A DNA stretch of 64,000 nt from Paenibacillus luteus (GCF_006542765.1 NZ_SKCD01000004.1:62001-126000), one strand, 5' to 3'. Positions 8,223-17,714 are shown, counted from the first letter of the stretch. Translations and numbers: made by a program. The notes: generated by a model not told the origin, from the sequence alone.

Positions 8223-9683
8223 TTATTGCGCCTCAACCGTAACGGATGTTGAAGCCCCGCCCTCTACCGAAGGCACATCTGCAGCTGCGTCATCCTTCAC
8301 CGGATCTTCTTTCAGGATCATTTCCTGCCCTTGGACCTGAAGGAGATCAAGCGCAGCATCAAGCGACTGTTTGTCATCCTTCACCTTCTGGAGCTCCGTC
8401 TGAGCAACTGCCATAAATTCATTCCAGAAATTTTGCGGCAGCTTGTCATAATCCTTGTAAGCATTAAAGCTGCTAGGCTTCAAATTATAATAAGCGGCAT
8501 AATTGCGTCCTTCTGTATCTGTAATATATTTGGTTCTAACCGGCAAGCCATTGTAATTGTTGGATTTGGACTTCACTCTCGCATATTCATCACTGCTCAA
8601 ATAGCTAAGCAACTGCCATGCGGCTTCCGTATTCGTCGCCGTTGCGCTGATTGCAAGCAAATTATGGAAGGCTGTCATACTTGACTGATCGGGATTTTGC
8701 TGACCAACGGGCACGGTGACGAGATCCCAGTTTTTCACAATCTGATCCTTAACCTTCTCATTGCTGCTGGCTTGCTTGATTTGGTTTACAAAACTGCTGT
8801 CTCCAATCGCCATCGCAAGTCGCCCAGAGACAAAGGGATCTCTCAGCAAATAGTCTTCATAGCTGCTGGCAGATGGTCCATCGGTTGACTGCTCGTACAT
8901 GATGCTGTCATAGAAAAGAGCCTTTGAAGACAGTGCATCGAGCGCTGTTTGGAATATATTTTTCCAGGAATCCGAATTGATCGTCACCTGCTTCTGTGCG
9001 GGATTCACATAGCTGATTCCTTCAGAAGCCGCAAAGACACTGGCCATTTGAAACAGATCATCATTATAGCTCATTTTCAGACCGTATACGCGCTCTTTAG
9101 GTTCGCCTTCTGTTGGAAAACGGCGAGCCAACTGCAGCGTCTCACTCCAGCTCATGCGATCGGTTGGGTACTCGATTTGGTATTTATCAAATAAATCCTT
9201 ATTATAGTACAACACTTGGCTATAGAAGCTCGGCGTCATCGCATATAATCTGCCGCCGCCCTGCTCGCGCAAGTAGTCCAGCATGCCAGGGATTAACCCT
9301 TCGGTGTCGTATTTCTCCTTCTCGATCATCGTATCGAGATCATACAGCTTGCCATCCAATGCCCATTCTTTGTACTGTTCGCTGCTCAGCATGAGAATAT
9401 CAGGCTGCTTCTCTTCGATAAACTTATCGAAGGCTGCTTCATAATCTTCTTGCTCTCCAGAGTAAATGCTTTGCGTGCTTAAAACTTCAATGTCAATATT
9501 TGGATACAAAGCCGAAAAAATCATTCCATAATCTTGAAAAAACGAACCTTCATCATAATACATTACCTTCAGCGTGGATGGCTCGTTTTTATCCAGCCCC
9601 TTGTTGCCGCCTCCAAAGCTGCAGCCTGTTGCCACTAAGGCAGTCAGAGCGATTGGCGTAACCCATTTAAACCATGCTTTCAT
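8223..9683 (-). CDS. Extracellular solute-binding lipoprotein (sugar ABC transporter, family 1)
   Basis: A 486-residue lipoprotein with signal peptide and lipobox ATGC followed by SFGGG. The mature part has the family 1 periplasmic sugar-binding fold: DILMLSSEQYKEWA, LYYNKDLFDKYQIEYPT and the late AAWQLLSYLSSDEYA segments. The C-terminus ends in an Ala/Asp/Val-rich tail. It should capture an oligosaccharide outside the membrane. No permease or ATPase gene is adjacent, and the gene is bounded by its own terminator, so it is either an orphan that uses a transporter encoded elsewhere or acts in sensing. Confidence 0.88.
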   Translation of the reverse strand: MKAWFKWVTPIALTALVATGCSFGGGNKGLDKNEPSTLKVMYYDEGSFFQDYGMIFSALYPNIDIEVLSTQSIYSGEQEDYEAAFDKFIEEKQPDILMLSSEQYKEWALDGKLYDLDTMIEKEKYDTEGLIPGMLDYLREQGGGRLYAMTPSFYSQVLYYNKDLFDKYQIEYPTDRMSWSETLQLARRFPTEGEPKERVYGLKMSYNDDLFQMASVFAASEGISYVNPAQKQVTINSDSWKNIFQTALDALSSKALFYDSIMYEQSTDGPSASSYEDYLLRDPFVSGRLAMAIGDSSFVNQIKQASSNEKVKDQIVKNWDLVTVPVGQQNPDQSSMTAFHNLLAISATATNTEAAWQLLSYLSSDEYARVKSKSNNYNGLPVRTKYITDTEGRNYAAYYNLKPSSFNAYKDYDKLPQNFWNEFMAVAQTELQKVKDDKQSLDAALDLLQVQGQEMILKEDPVKDDAAADVPSVEGGASTSVTVEAQ

Positions 9684-9784
9684 CTTTTCTCCCTCTCCCC
9701 TATCACTATATCCTAATATGTACCAAATATAGTACGTAGGTTACTGAAAAAAAGTTGCAGTTTTTTTCATTTTTTGTATATACA

Positions 9785-9825
9785 CAGCAAAAAAAGCATT
9801 CGAGCTCCGAATACTTTTTTTGCTG
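9785..9825. terminator. Bidirectional terminator after mntD
   Basis: ATTCG/CGAAT stem around GAGCTC flanked by A7 and T7, so it could serve either strand. It sits just past the mntD stop at 9848. Confidence 0.7.
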
Positions 9826-9847
9826 AAATAAATTTTTTAATATACGA

Positions 9848-10717
9848 TTAGGCTAGCTTTCTGATCCGCAGTTTCTTGATGATAATGCCCTGGGATGGCG
9901 AGAACAAAAAAGCAAGGACAAACAGAAAGCCTGCCGCGCACACCATACAGCCTGCAATAGAGGCATCTAACAAGACCGCTGTCCCGTACCCGAGGAACGT
10001 GCTTGCTACCCCCACCGCGACGCTTAAGGCAATCATCAAACCAAGGCGGTCGGTCAGCAAGTAAGCGGTCGAAGCCGGAATAATGAGCAAGCCTACGACC
10101 AAGATAGCTCCTACGCTCTCGAAAGAGCTGACCGTAGCCATAGAAACAAGACCCATCAACAAATAATGAAAAAGAGCTACCGGTATGCCAATCGCGGCCG
10201 CAAGCGCCGGATCAAACGCGCAAAGCTTAAACTGTTTGTAGAACAGTCCGATTACCGTCGAAATAATCAGAAGGGTTATGCCTAGCAGCCATACGGCTTT
10301 TGGCCCCATATTTACGCCGCCCAGCTCCCATATATTCCAGTGCACATAGGCGATTTCACCGTACAAAATCGCATCCTGATCCAAATGCACCTGGCGTGCA
10401 TACAAGCTAACCAATACGACCCCTATAGCGAACAAAGCAGTAAACACTACACCAATGGAAGCATCGGACTGAATCCCGCTTTGCTGAAACATTTGAATCA
10501 GGAATGTTGTCAGCAAGCCGCAAAGCAATGCCGCAAACATCATAAGCAGCGAGTCCCGAGAGCCGCTGAGCAGAAACGCAATAACAATACCTGGCATAAC
10601 CGAGTGGCTGATTGCATCACCAATCATAGCCATTTTGCGAAGGACGAGAAATACCCCAAGCACACCGCAGCAGCTCGCTACAAGCGCGCCTGTTAGCAAA
10701 ATCCAAAAATCACTCAT
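9848..10717 (-). CDS. mntD: Manganese/zinc ABC transporter permease (second subunit)
   Basis: A 289-residue permease of the ABC-3 (ZnuB/MntC) family with about eight hydrophobic segments. Segments such as MAMIGDAISHSVMPGI near the start and SFESVGAILVVGLLIIPASTAYLL towards the end are family hallmarks. Together with the preceding permease it forms the metal channel. Its ATG overlaps the stop of the first permease gene by four bases, showing tight coupling. It is the last gene of the mntABCD operon. Confidence 0.9.
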   Translation of the reverse strand: MSDFWILLTGALVASCCGVLGVFLVLRKMAMIGDAISHSVMPGIVIAFLLSGSRDSLLMMFAALLCGLLTTFLIQMFQQSGIQSDASIGVVFTALFAIGVVLVSLYARQVHLDQDAILYGEIAYVHWNIWELGGVNMGPKAVWLLGITLLIISTVIGLFYKQFKLCAFDPALAAAIGIPVALFHYLLMGLVSMATVSSFESVGAILVVGLLIIPASTAYLLTDRLGLMIALSVAVGVASTFLGYGTAVLLDASIAGCMVCAAGFLFVLAFLFSPSQGIIIKKLRIRKLA

Positions 10718-11655
10718 AAGGCTGCCTCCTTCTTTATGCTGCCCTCAAGCTGAAGCTCGTTCTCCCGCTGGTAGCGCTGCTTGACGCTTTTGCGCAGCAG
10801 CCGTTTGGCTACCAAGCCGCGCTGTGGCCCAAACAGAATGGATACTACAAATAGCAAAGTAGCAGCAAGCACCGTTACAGGGCCCGTTGGCAAATTAGAT
10901 ACCGAGGCGCTTATCCACGTGCCAATAGCTCCGCTGACTGCTCCGAACAAGCCCGACAATACGACCATCAGTCCCAGTCGGTCCGTCCAATACCTAGCTG
11001 ACACAGCCGGTGTAATAAGAAGCGCCGCAACGAGTACAACGCCTACCGCCTGTATTCCTGCTACCACTGCAACGACAATAAGCAGCATCAGCAATTGCTC
11101 CAGAAAAGCAACCGGATAACCAAGTCCTCTAGCGAACCCAGGATCAAAGGAAATAATTTTAAACTGCTTAAACAGCAGTGTACAAATCGTAATAAGTGAA
11201 ATACATACAATAGTCATCGTAATGACATCCGAAGCAATCATCGAAGCCGCCTGCCCGAACAAGAACTTATCCAGTCCTGCTTGGTTGCCGTAGCTGCCAT
11301 GCTGAATTAAGGTCAGGAGCACGATACCGAGACCAAAGAAGGCCGATAGCACAATTCCCATTGCCGCATCCTGCTTCAGCTTGGAATTCCGAGTAATATA
11401 TCCGATGCCAAACGTAGCGATGATTCCCGCTATACCGGCACCTATCAGAAAAAGTCCAATCGATTTTATGCCTGTAAGCATAAATGCGATACATATTCCG
11501 GGTAAAGCGGCATGCGCCAGCGTATCCCCCATGAGGCTTTGTTTTCTCAAATAAGAGAAGCAGCCGATAACGCCGCTGCTAAGTCCTAGCAGCGTACAGC
11601 CTAGGAAAATCCACTGCATATTCGGATCAGCCAGCATTGACCATATGCGTTCCAT
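10714..11655 (-). CDS. mntC: Manganese/zinc ABC transporter permease (first subunit)
   Basis: A 313-residue ABC-3 family permease. It has SLMGDTLAHAALPGICIAFML near the N-terminus, matching the equivalent segment of MntD, and VGVVLVAALLITPAVSARY later. A charged tail of about 35 residues follows the last membrane segment. It starts 2 bases after the ATPase gene stop. It pairs with MntD to form the channel. The B. subtilis MntC carries a longer C-terminal extension that is absent here. Confidence 0.9.
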   Translation of the reverse strand: MERIWSMLADPNMQWIFLGCTLLGLSSGVIGCFSYLRKQSLMGDTLAHAALPGICIAFMLTGIKSIGLFLIGAGIAGIIATFGIGYITRNSKLKQDAAMGIVLSAFFGLGIVLLTLIQHGSYGNQAGLDKFLFGQAASMIASDVITMTIVCISLITICTLLFKQFKIISFDPGFARGLGYPVAFLEQLLMLLIVVAVVAGIQAVGVVLVAALLITPAVSARYWTDRLGLMVVLSGLFGAVSGAIGTWISASVSNLPTGPVTVLAATLLFVVSILFGPQRGLVAKRLLRKSVKQRYQRENELQLEGSIKKEAAL

Positions 11656-11657
11656 AC

Positions 11658-12473
11658 TTACTCACCCTTTCCGTCTAACCGGGACGGTGGCTGAAGACTG
11701 CGGTCCAGAAAAGCAAGCCTACCGCCATAAGTATGCTGAAGCAGCTGCTGCGTAAAGGTTTGCTCGGTCGGACCGAAACCTTGAACCTCGACGTTTAGCA
11801 GCAATACCGAATCAAAATAATCCTGAACCGTCGCAAGATCATGGTGAACGACAATAACCGTTTTCCCTTGCAGCTTCAGCTCCTGCAGCAGGGTAATAAT
11901 CGCTTTCTCCGTAGCGGCATCCACGCCTGCAAAGGGCTCATCCATAAAATAAAGCTTTGCGTCCTGAGCAAGCGCCCGGGCTAAAAACACACGCTGCTGC
12001 TGTCCGCCGGAGAGCTGGCTGATCTGCCTTCCTGCATAATCGGCCATACCGACTTTAGCCAGACATTCCAGCGCAAGCGCCTTATCTTTGGCCCCTGGTC
12101 TCCGAAACCACCCTAAATGGCCATAACGTCCCATAAGGACAACATCAAGCGCATTCGTCGGAAAATCCCAATCCACCGATTCCCGCTGCGGCACATAACC
12201 GATCACCTTCCGCTGCTGCTTATAAGGCTTTCCATACACTAGCACTTCGCCGCCAATGCTTGGGATAAGACCGAGAGCAGCCTTCATCAAGGTTGATTTG
12301 CCTGCCCCATTCGGACCGATGACGCCAATCAGCTCTCCTTCGTTTACTTCAAAGGACACATTCCGAAGCACAGGCTTCTTCTGATAGGCCACACTTAGAT
12401 TCTTTATGCTGAGCGGAGCAACTGCAGTTTTCCTTGATTTTACTGGTGCAGGTGTTTGAATCATCGTTATCAC
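11658..12473 (-). CDS. mntB: Manganese/zinc ABC transporter ATP-binding protein
   Basis: A 271-residue ATPase. Walker A GPNGAGKST, Q-loop YVPQRESVDWDFP, signature LSGGQQQR, Walker B LYFMDEPFAGVD and switch His in VVHHDL are all present. The VDWDFPTN segment after the Q-loop is typical of ATPases of metal-uptake (Mn/Zn/Fe) systems. It has a 25-residue basic N-terminal extension compared with many homologues. It lies 24 bases downstream of mntA and directly upstream of the two permease genes. Confidence 0.92.
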   Translation of the reverse strand: MITMIQTPAPVKSRKTAVAPLSIKNLSVAYQKKPVLRNVSFEVNEGELIGVIGPNGAGKSTLMKAALGLIPSIGGEVLVYGKPYKQQRKVIGYVPQRESVDWDFPTNALDVVLMGRYGHLGWFRRPGAKDKALALECLAKVGMADYAGRQISQLSGGQQQRVFLARALAQDAKLYFMDEPFAGVDAATEKAIITLLQELKLQGKTVIVVHHDLATVQDYFDSVLLLNVEVQGFGPTEQTFTQQLLQHTYGGRLAFLDRSLQPPSRLDGKGE

Positions 12474-12497
12474 TCACTTTCGTTGCCTTTGTATTTG

Positions 12498-13457
12498 CTA
12501 TTTCAAAGCGGCTACAATCGTATCCACATTGTGCCGTACCATTCCGATATAGGTGCCTTCCACCGTTCCTGCATCGCCCATAGCATCAGAGAACAGCTCG
12601 CCGCCAATTTTAACCTCATGGCCTAGCTGGCGTGCACCTTCAATGACCGATTCAATCGACTTTTTCGGAACACTGGATTCAATAAATACGGCTTTGATTT
12701 TCTTCTCAACGAGATAATCGCGCAGCTTACTTACATCCTTCGAGCCGTATTCAGACATCGTATTCATTCCTTGCAAACCCGTGACAGTTAGACCATATGC
12801 CTCGCCGAAATACCCAAAAGCATCATGAGCAGTGACCAGTATGCGGCTTGCTTCTGGAATTAATGCAATTTGTTCCTTCGCATAAGTATCAAGCTCTTCT
12901 AGCTGCTTAATATAGGAATCTGCCTTTTCTTTGTAATAATCAGCATGGACGGCATCCTTCTCAACCAACGTATCGCGAATGACCTCTGTAGCAGAAATCC
13001 AAAGCTTCACATTAAACCAAATATGCGGATCATGCATGCCTGCTCCTTGCCCAGGCGCTGCGTGCAGCTGATCTTCCGTCAAATATTCGGATACCGCAAC
13101 CGTCGGCTTCCGTTTCTCCAGCGCTTCAAACATTTCCGCCATCTTGCCTTCCAAATGCAAGCCGTTGTAAAAAATAATGTCGGCGTTATCCAGCTTTTTC
13201 ACATCGCCTTGCGAAGCTTTATACAAATGGGGATCAATTCCCGCTCCCATCAAGCCGCTCACCTCGACATATTCACCGCCAACGTTTTGCACAACATCGG
13301 TGATCATACCTGTCGTTGCCGTGATATTCAGTTTGCCGCTCCCATCGGTTGTTGCTTTATCCCCGCAGGCAGAAGTTACGATTGCCGTAACTGTCAAAAA
13401 AACAATGGTCATAATAAATCTCCGTAAAGCCGAATTTGTCTTGTACCCCTTGCGCAT
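12498..13457 (-). CDS. mntA: Manganese/zinc-binding lipoprotein of the ABC importer
   Basis: A 319-residue cluster A-I metal-binding protein with a lipobox TSAC (lipid Cys31). Likely metal ligands are His77 (DPHLY), His145 (DPHIW), His211 (AHDAFGYF) and Asp291 (SDAMGD). There is no His-rich loop of the ZnuA kind, and the stretch from GLQG through VEKKIKAVFIESSV to GTYIGMVRHN closely resembles B. subtilis MntA as I remember it. The third ligand His instead of Glu leaves zinc possible. GGGAGG precedes the ATG. Two MntR-like sites and a promoter lie upstream, favouring manganese control. Confidence 0.88.
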   Translation of the reverse strand: MRKGYKTNSALRRFIMTIVFLTVTAIVTSACGDKATTDGSGKLNITATTGMITDVVQNVGGEYVEVSGLMGAGIDPHLYKASQGDVKKLDNADIIFYNGLHLEGKMAEMFEALEKRKPTVAVSEYLTEDQLHAAPGQGAGMHDPHIWFNVKLWISATEVIRDTLVEKDAVHADYYKEKADSYIKQLEELDTYAKEQIALIPEASRILVTAHDAFGYFGEAYGLTVTGLQGMNTMSEYGSKDVSKLRDYLVEKKIKAVFIESSVPKKSIESVIEGARQLGHEVKIGGELFSDAMGDAGTVEGTYIGMVRHNVDTIVAALK

Positions 13458-13503
13458 GAATAAAAACCTCCCAGATCCTTGTCATTTTTTATATGCGTAA
13501 ATA

Positions 13504-13575
13504 TTTGCCCTTATGAATCTTAGTTTGCCTAATGCCTTTTTTTTAATAATACACAAAAATGTTTCTCTAGTGCAA
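13504..13575 (-). promoter_or_regulatory. mntABCD promoter with MntR-like sites
   Basis: On the minus strand TTGCAC (13570-13575), 18 bases, then TATTAT (13546-13551). Downstream of the -10, TTTGCCCTTATGAATCT (13504-13520, plus-strand reading) matches the B. subtilis MntR box TTTGCCTTAAGGAAACT, recalled from memory, at 13 of 17 positions. AGTTTGCCT (13522-13530) matches one half of the same box. Repressor bound here would block transcription when manganese is ample. Confidence 0.55.
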
Positions 13576-13661
13576 CATTTATTTTGAAATGGGCCCTTCG
13601 TTTGTTTTCTTGCTTAATTGGGAAGGGCTTTAGAGTCAGACTGGAGAGAACAACGCTTGCC

Positions 13662-13710
13662 AATAAAAAGAACCTTCAACGCAGCTTTTAAGCGGCATTG
13701 AAGGTTCTTT
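13662..13710 (-). terminator. Terminator of the penicillin-binding protein gene
   Basis: AAAGAACCTTCAA pairs with TTGAAGGTTCTTT around a 18-base interior; the minus strand continues TTATT. It lies about 80 bases past the stop at 13793. The rest of the 13458-13792 interval holds the mnt promoter and nothing else I can name. Confidence 0.8.
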
Positions 13711-13792
13711 CCGAGCTACCATGAAGGCCTAAATCGCCCATTGCAACACGGGGGAAAAAAGATAAAATCGTTCCATGTTCATACCTAATCGT

Positions 13793-15892
13793 TTATTCAT
13801 TGTTGCCAAGAGCGGTATCTACCCCATCTGTTTCATTTCCAGAAGCTGTACCATTATCCGCAGCACCGTCAGTATCGGTCGTTGCGGATTTTTTCTTTGG
13901 TACGCCATTCAAGCCGACTTCTTCGTCATACGCATCGAAGATTTGACGCGCAATTGGCGATGCTCCGTAGCTTCCGAAGCCGCCATCCGGCACAACTACG
14001 GCTACTGCCAGCTTAGGGTTCTCAGCAGGCGCATAAGCAATAAATACCGCGTTCTCTGCCCGTCGCTTGGCTACATCCTGCTCAGAAGTACCCGTCTTCC
14101 GCCTGTACGTGTAGTCAACGCCTTCAAAGCCTTGCGAGCTTACTTTAGACATTCCAAGCTCAATCTCTTTCCAATATTCTTCTCTAAAGACCACTTCGTT
14201 CAATATTTCAGGAGTAAACCCTTGCAGAAGATTTCCTTCAGCGTCTTTAATTTCATTAACGAACTGAGGTCTTAGCCGTTTGCCATGATTCGCAAGCATC
14301 GCTGCATACTGTGCAAGCTGCAGCGTCGTATACCGCCCTTGCTGGCCAAACGAGGCTTGAATCAGCGCTGACTGCGAGCTTCCTCGCTCAGCCTCGCCGA
14401 AGTACTCGATAACCCCTTTGGACTCACCGAACAGCCCGCTCCCCGTAAGTATGCCAAGCCCGAACTGCTTCATGTAGTCATCCCAAATCTCCACGCTGCT
14501 TCTTCCCTCAACCGTACCGCGCATATACAGCCTATTGCCGATTAATTCAGCCATAAACGTGTTCGAGGAATATTGAATCGCACCCGCTGCATCGATATTG
14601 CCATACACATGCCGCTGTGAATTTCGGATAAAGGTTTCATAGCCCTTCTTACCATAGGTGAATAAACCTTTATCATTGTAATAGGTATTTGTGGTGAACA
14701 ACTTCTCGTTTAACCCGATCAGGACGGAAAGGGGCTTCATCGTTGAACCGGGAGGAACGATCGAGGAAGGATGTTTTTTCCGTTCTTCCTCTGAATCATA
14801 TTTCCCGTACACGCTGCGAATCGTCCCGTTTTCCAATACGTTCGAGAAATTCTCGTAATCCTCCGCGCTGATCCGGCCGCCTGCCCAAATGTTCGGGTCG
14901 TAATCCGGCATGCTTGCCATCGCAACGATTTTTCCTGTATCCACTTCCATGGCGACAGCAAAGCCCGTCTTTGCAAAATCTGCTCGTTCATATTTATTCG
15001 ATGACGTCGTTATCTTTTTCAATTGATCCATAATGGCTTGCTCGGTTTTGAGCTGGACGTTCTTATTGATCGTCAAATATATGTCTGAGCCCTTTTGCGG
15101 ATTCGTAATTTGCATGGGGCCGATGACCCGCTCCGCATTGTTGACAGGGTAGGTCTTCAAGCCATTCGTGCCGCGCAGGACATCCTGGTACATAAATTCA
15201 AGGCCATCCATGCCCACGTCCTCTTCCTCCAAATATTGAAGAGTCGCATTTTTTTCCGTCGTTTTTTCCTTATAGAAATCAACGGTTTCCCTTACGCCCT
15301 TATATTTTTTCAGGTAGCCTACCAACTGCACGGCGATGGAGTTCGAATCATAATTCCGAACACTTTCCTCCATAATTTCAATCCCTTTATAAGCAGCTTG
15401 GTTCTCCATTAAATAGGCGATTTCTTTGTTTGTTAATCCCGATTTAATGCGTCGTGGAGTCGAAATGTTGTTTCTTCTGAAATCAAGATCCATTTGGCGA
15501 ATAATATCATCAACCGTCATCGCTTTTGCTGGATCCCCGTATTCCGTAAACACCTCAAACAGCTTAGCAGCCATCACCCTTGCATTGTCCTTGGCTGCCT
15601 CCAGCTTAAGCTCAGGCTGAACCGTAAAATAAAGGGATTGCGTCGAGGTAGAATAGGCGATAGGATACCCTGTGGAATCATAAATATTGCCCCGAATAGG
15701 CGGAATTGGCACGTTGCGAGTGCTCTTGTCGATCCCCTCCGCGCTGAGCATAGGCCCCTCCACAAACTGCAAAATAGCGAGCCGAACGATCAAAATACTA
15801 AATAATGCAAACGTAATAAAGAAAAATAAGTTCAATCGGAACGAAAAATGGCGCCGATTTATAATTTCTCGCTTCTGCGGATCATCTTGCAT
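13793..15892 (-). CDS. Class B penicillin-binding protein (PBP2-like transpeptidase)
   Basis: A 699-residue peptidoglycan transpeptidase. One membrane anchor (about 21-43) is followed by a PBP dimerisation/pedestal domain (about 60-260) and a transpeptidase domain with all three active-site motifs: Ser383-Thr-Met-Lys386, Ser442-Ser-Asn444 and Lys599-Thr-Gly-Thr602. The protein ends in an Asp/Thr/Gly-rich tail with no fold. It resembles the MrdA/PbpA elongation-type enzymes that cross-link side-wall peptidoglycan; a spore or division role cannot be excluded. A membrane transglutaminase-like gene lies upstream, about 50 bases away. Confidence 0.93.
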   Translation of the reverse strand: MQDDPQKREIINRRHFSFRLNLFFFITFALFSILIVRLAILQFVEGPMLSAEGIDKSTRNVPIPPIRGNIYDSTGYPIAYSTSTQSLYFTVQPELKLEAAKDNARVMAAKLFEVFTEYGDPAKAMTVDDIIRQMDLDFRRNNISTPRRIKSGLTNKEIAYLMENQAAYKGIEIMEESVRNYDSNSIAVQLVGYLKKYKGVRETVDFYKEKTTEKNATLQYLEEEDVGMDGLEFMYQDVLRGTNGLKTYPVNNAERVIGPMQITNPQKGSDIYLTINKNVQLKTEQAIMDQLKKITTSSNKYERADFAKTGFAVAMEVDTGKIVAMASMPDYDPNIWAGGRISAEDYENFSNVLENGTIRSVYGKYDSEEERKKHPSSIVPPGSTMKPLSVLIGLNEKLFTTNTYYNDKGLFTYGKKGYETFIRNSQRHVYGNIDAAGAIQYSSNTFMAELIGNRLYMRGTVEGRSSVEIWDDYMKQFGLGILTGSGLFGESKGVIEYFGEAERGSSQSALIQASFGQQGRYTTLQLAQYAAMLANHGKRLRPQFVNEIKDAEGNLLQGFTPEILNEVVFREEYWKEIELGMSKVSSQGFEGVDYTYRRKTGTSEQDVAKRRAENAVFIAYAPAENPKLAVAVVVPDGGFGSYGASPIARQIFDAYDEEVGLNGVPKKKSATTDTDGAADNGTASGNETDGVDTALGNNE

Positions 15893-15940
15893 ACTTAATC
15901 ACCTCATGTCTTTTAAATAAATGAACCATATCTTACTTAC

Positions 15941-17098
15941 TTAAGCCTCGCGTATGTGTGTATCGTCAAAAGCTGGCGGATTAAACCAGTCCCCTGCATT
16001 GGCCCAAGTGGCATCTAGTGGAATCCATCCTGACTCGCCTTCACCAATCTGCACCTCGTTCCAAGCATGTGGACCAAAGCCCCCGCGGCCATCCGCTCCC
16101 ATTCCCGTCACGACCCGCACCTCTAGACCTGCTGACCTTGCCATGACGGCATATAAACGTGCTATATCTATACATACGCCTTTTCGCGTATCAAATGTTT
16201 CGGGCGGTGTCTGTTCCTTCCAAATGCCCTGCTCCTCGTAATTGCGAGCTTTGTCGTAATCGTAAGCAATTCTGGTGCCAAGCCAATCGTAAAGGGCGCG
16301 TGCCTTCTCTTCTTTCGTTTGCGCATCCTTCGTGACATAAAGTGCCGCCTGTTCGATTTCCGCAGGAATAGCGTAATCGATAATCTCATACTTGCGTTGT
16401 AAAATCTGCTTAAACTGCGATTCAACCGCTTTGGTTAGCACAGGCCCTTGCCCTGCCAGAACGTCACCCGCAACCGGGCTCAGCCACTCAGCTGCGTGGG
16501 AATAAACCTGTGATTCAGATATTTTGTCGACAAACCAGCCGTTTGGCATCAAGGACACATAAACGAACAACAAAGCAACGAATATAAAGGATCGCCCCGC
16601 ACCATGCGCAGCTCCAATGACAGCTCCAACAACGCGGCTTGCGCTTCTCTTTCCTCTTAAGCCAGCCACAGGCTCTTCCCTGCCGCTGCGAAGCAAACCT
16701 TCAACAGAGCGCTCGATAAGGGGCTCAATGAAAGCCGCCAATACACGCAGCAGCAAATAGCCAAGAATAAATAGAACGGCATAACGAAGCAGTGTAAAAT
16801 CACGTAGGCTTGTGAGCAGCGTATACCAGGCTTGCTCCAGGCTGCTAAGCTCTTCGAGCGGCACCTTTACGCGGACAGTGAGCCAATTGGCCAGCACGGG
16901 CGATAATTTATTCGTAAGCTGCGCGGCCAACACCAAACATAGGACAACGACAATGCCCTCCCATACAAAAAAGAAAAGACGCCTCGCAGATCCCGATGCG
17001 CCTCTTCTGATCCCCTGCACAAGAGAGCCAAGCAGCAAGAAAAGCACAATAACGGCAATAGGCTCCAGCTTGCTCAATGGTTCAATCCAGCTTGTCAT
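15941..17098 (-). CDS. Membrane protein with CvpA-like N-terminus and transglutaminase-like domain
   Basis: A 385-residue protein. The first 190 residues hold about four hydrophobic segments and resemble the CvpA fold. The C-terminal part (about 255-385) is a transglutaminase-like cysteine peptidase domain with the catalytic triad Cys309 (KGVCIDIA), His344 (GPHAWNEV) and Asp362 (PLDATW). The enzyme domain should face one side of the membrane; its substrate is unknown but the penicillin-binding protein next door hints at envelope work. It lies 5 bases after the small membrane protein gene and probably shares its operon. Confidence 0.85.
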   Translation of the reverse strand: MTSWIEPLSKLEPIAVIVLFLLLGSLVQGIRRGASGSARRLFFFVWEGIVVVLCLVLAAQLTNKLSPVLANWLTVRVKVPLEELSSLEQAWYTLLTSLRDFTLLRYAVLFILGYLLLRVLAAFIEPLIERSVEGLLRSGREEPVAGLRGKRSASRVVGAVIGAAHGAGRSFIFVALLFVYVSLMPNGWFVDKISESQVYSHAAEWLSPVAGDVLAGQGPVLTKAVESQFKQILQRKYEIIDYAIPAEIEQAALYVTKDAQTKEEKARALYDWLGTRIAYDYDKARNYEEQGIWKEQTPPETFDTRKGVCIDIARLYAVMARSAGLEVRVVTGMGADGRGGFGPHAWNEVQIGEGESGWIPLDATWANAGDWFNPPAFDDTHIREA

Positions 17099-17103
17099 AA
17101 CCG

Positions 17104-17553
17104 TTACCCGTTCTGCTTAGCTTTATCGATGAAGGTTTGTATCGTACTGTCAATCTCCCACTTGCCGAGCTGGGTGCCCCGAAATGAAACCGCAACTTCG
17201 TTCACGCCAGGCTCTCCGGAGAGCTCTACATTTTTGGTTTTGACGGTAAAGGTTCCGTCTCCGTTATTGACGAACGTGGCATCCTTCGCCTCGCCGACCA
17301 TCGCATTAATGGCTTCTTGCTTGACTGTATCTGCTACCTTCGTTCCGATCTCTTTCAAGTCATCCATACTGTAGCCGCTGTATACGACAAGTCCCAGTAC
17401 GATCGCTGCTACGAGCGCCCATTTCAGGACGGTCTTCACAATACGCACAATAATGAGCAGAACGATAAGCGCAATAACCAGTACAAGCCAGTGTTCCTTG
17501 AAAAAAGCTGTCCATGTGTCCAAATCATAGGTCGAAAAATTCAAAAAATCCAA
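17104..17553 (-). CDS. Small membrane protein of unknown function
   Basis: A 149-residue protein with two closely spaced hydrophobic segments (about 21-65) and a soluble C-terminal half containing a beta-like stretch (DGTFTVKTKNVELSGEPG). I do not recognise a family. The start is TTG, chosen because GGAGGGGA stands 6-7 bases before it. It is the first gene of a run leading to the transglutaminase-like gene 5 bases downstream, so it may be a partner of that membrane enzyme. Confidence 0.75.
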   Translation of the reverse strand: MDFLNFSTYDLDTWTAFFKEHWLVLVIALIVLLIIVRIVKTVLKWALVAAIVLGLVVYSGYSMDDLKEIGTKVADTVKQEAINAMVGEAKDATFVNNGDGTFTVKTKNVELSGEPGVNEVAVSFRGTQLGKWEIDSTIQTFIDKAKQNG

Positions 17554-17714
17554 ACGCGATCCCCTCCATTATACCTCGTACACTTTCCCATTACAAAATA
17601 TTATAACCTACGAAATATAGGGCGTAAACGCTTGCTTCCTTTTTATCCAGACATATCCTGTCCCATTTAAACGTACAAGTATATAAGTATTGTATTTGCA
17701 AGGAGGGCAGCCCT

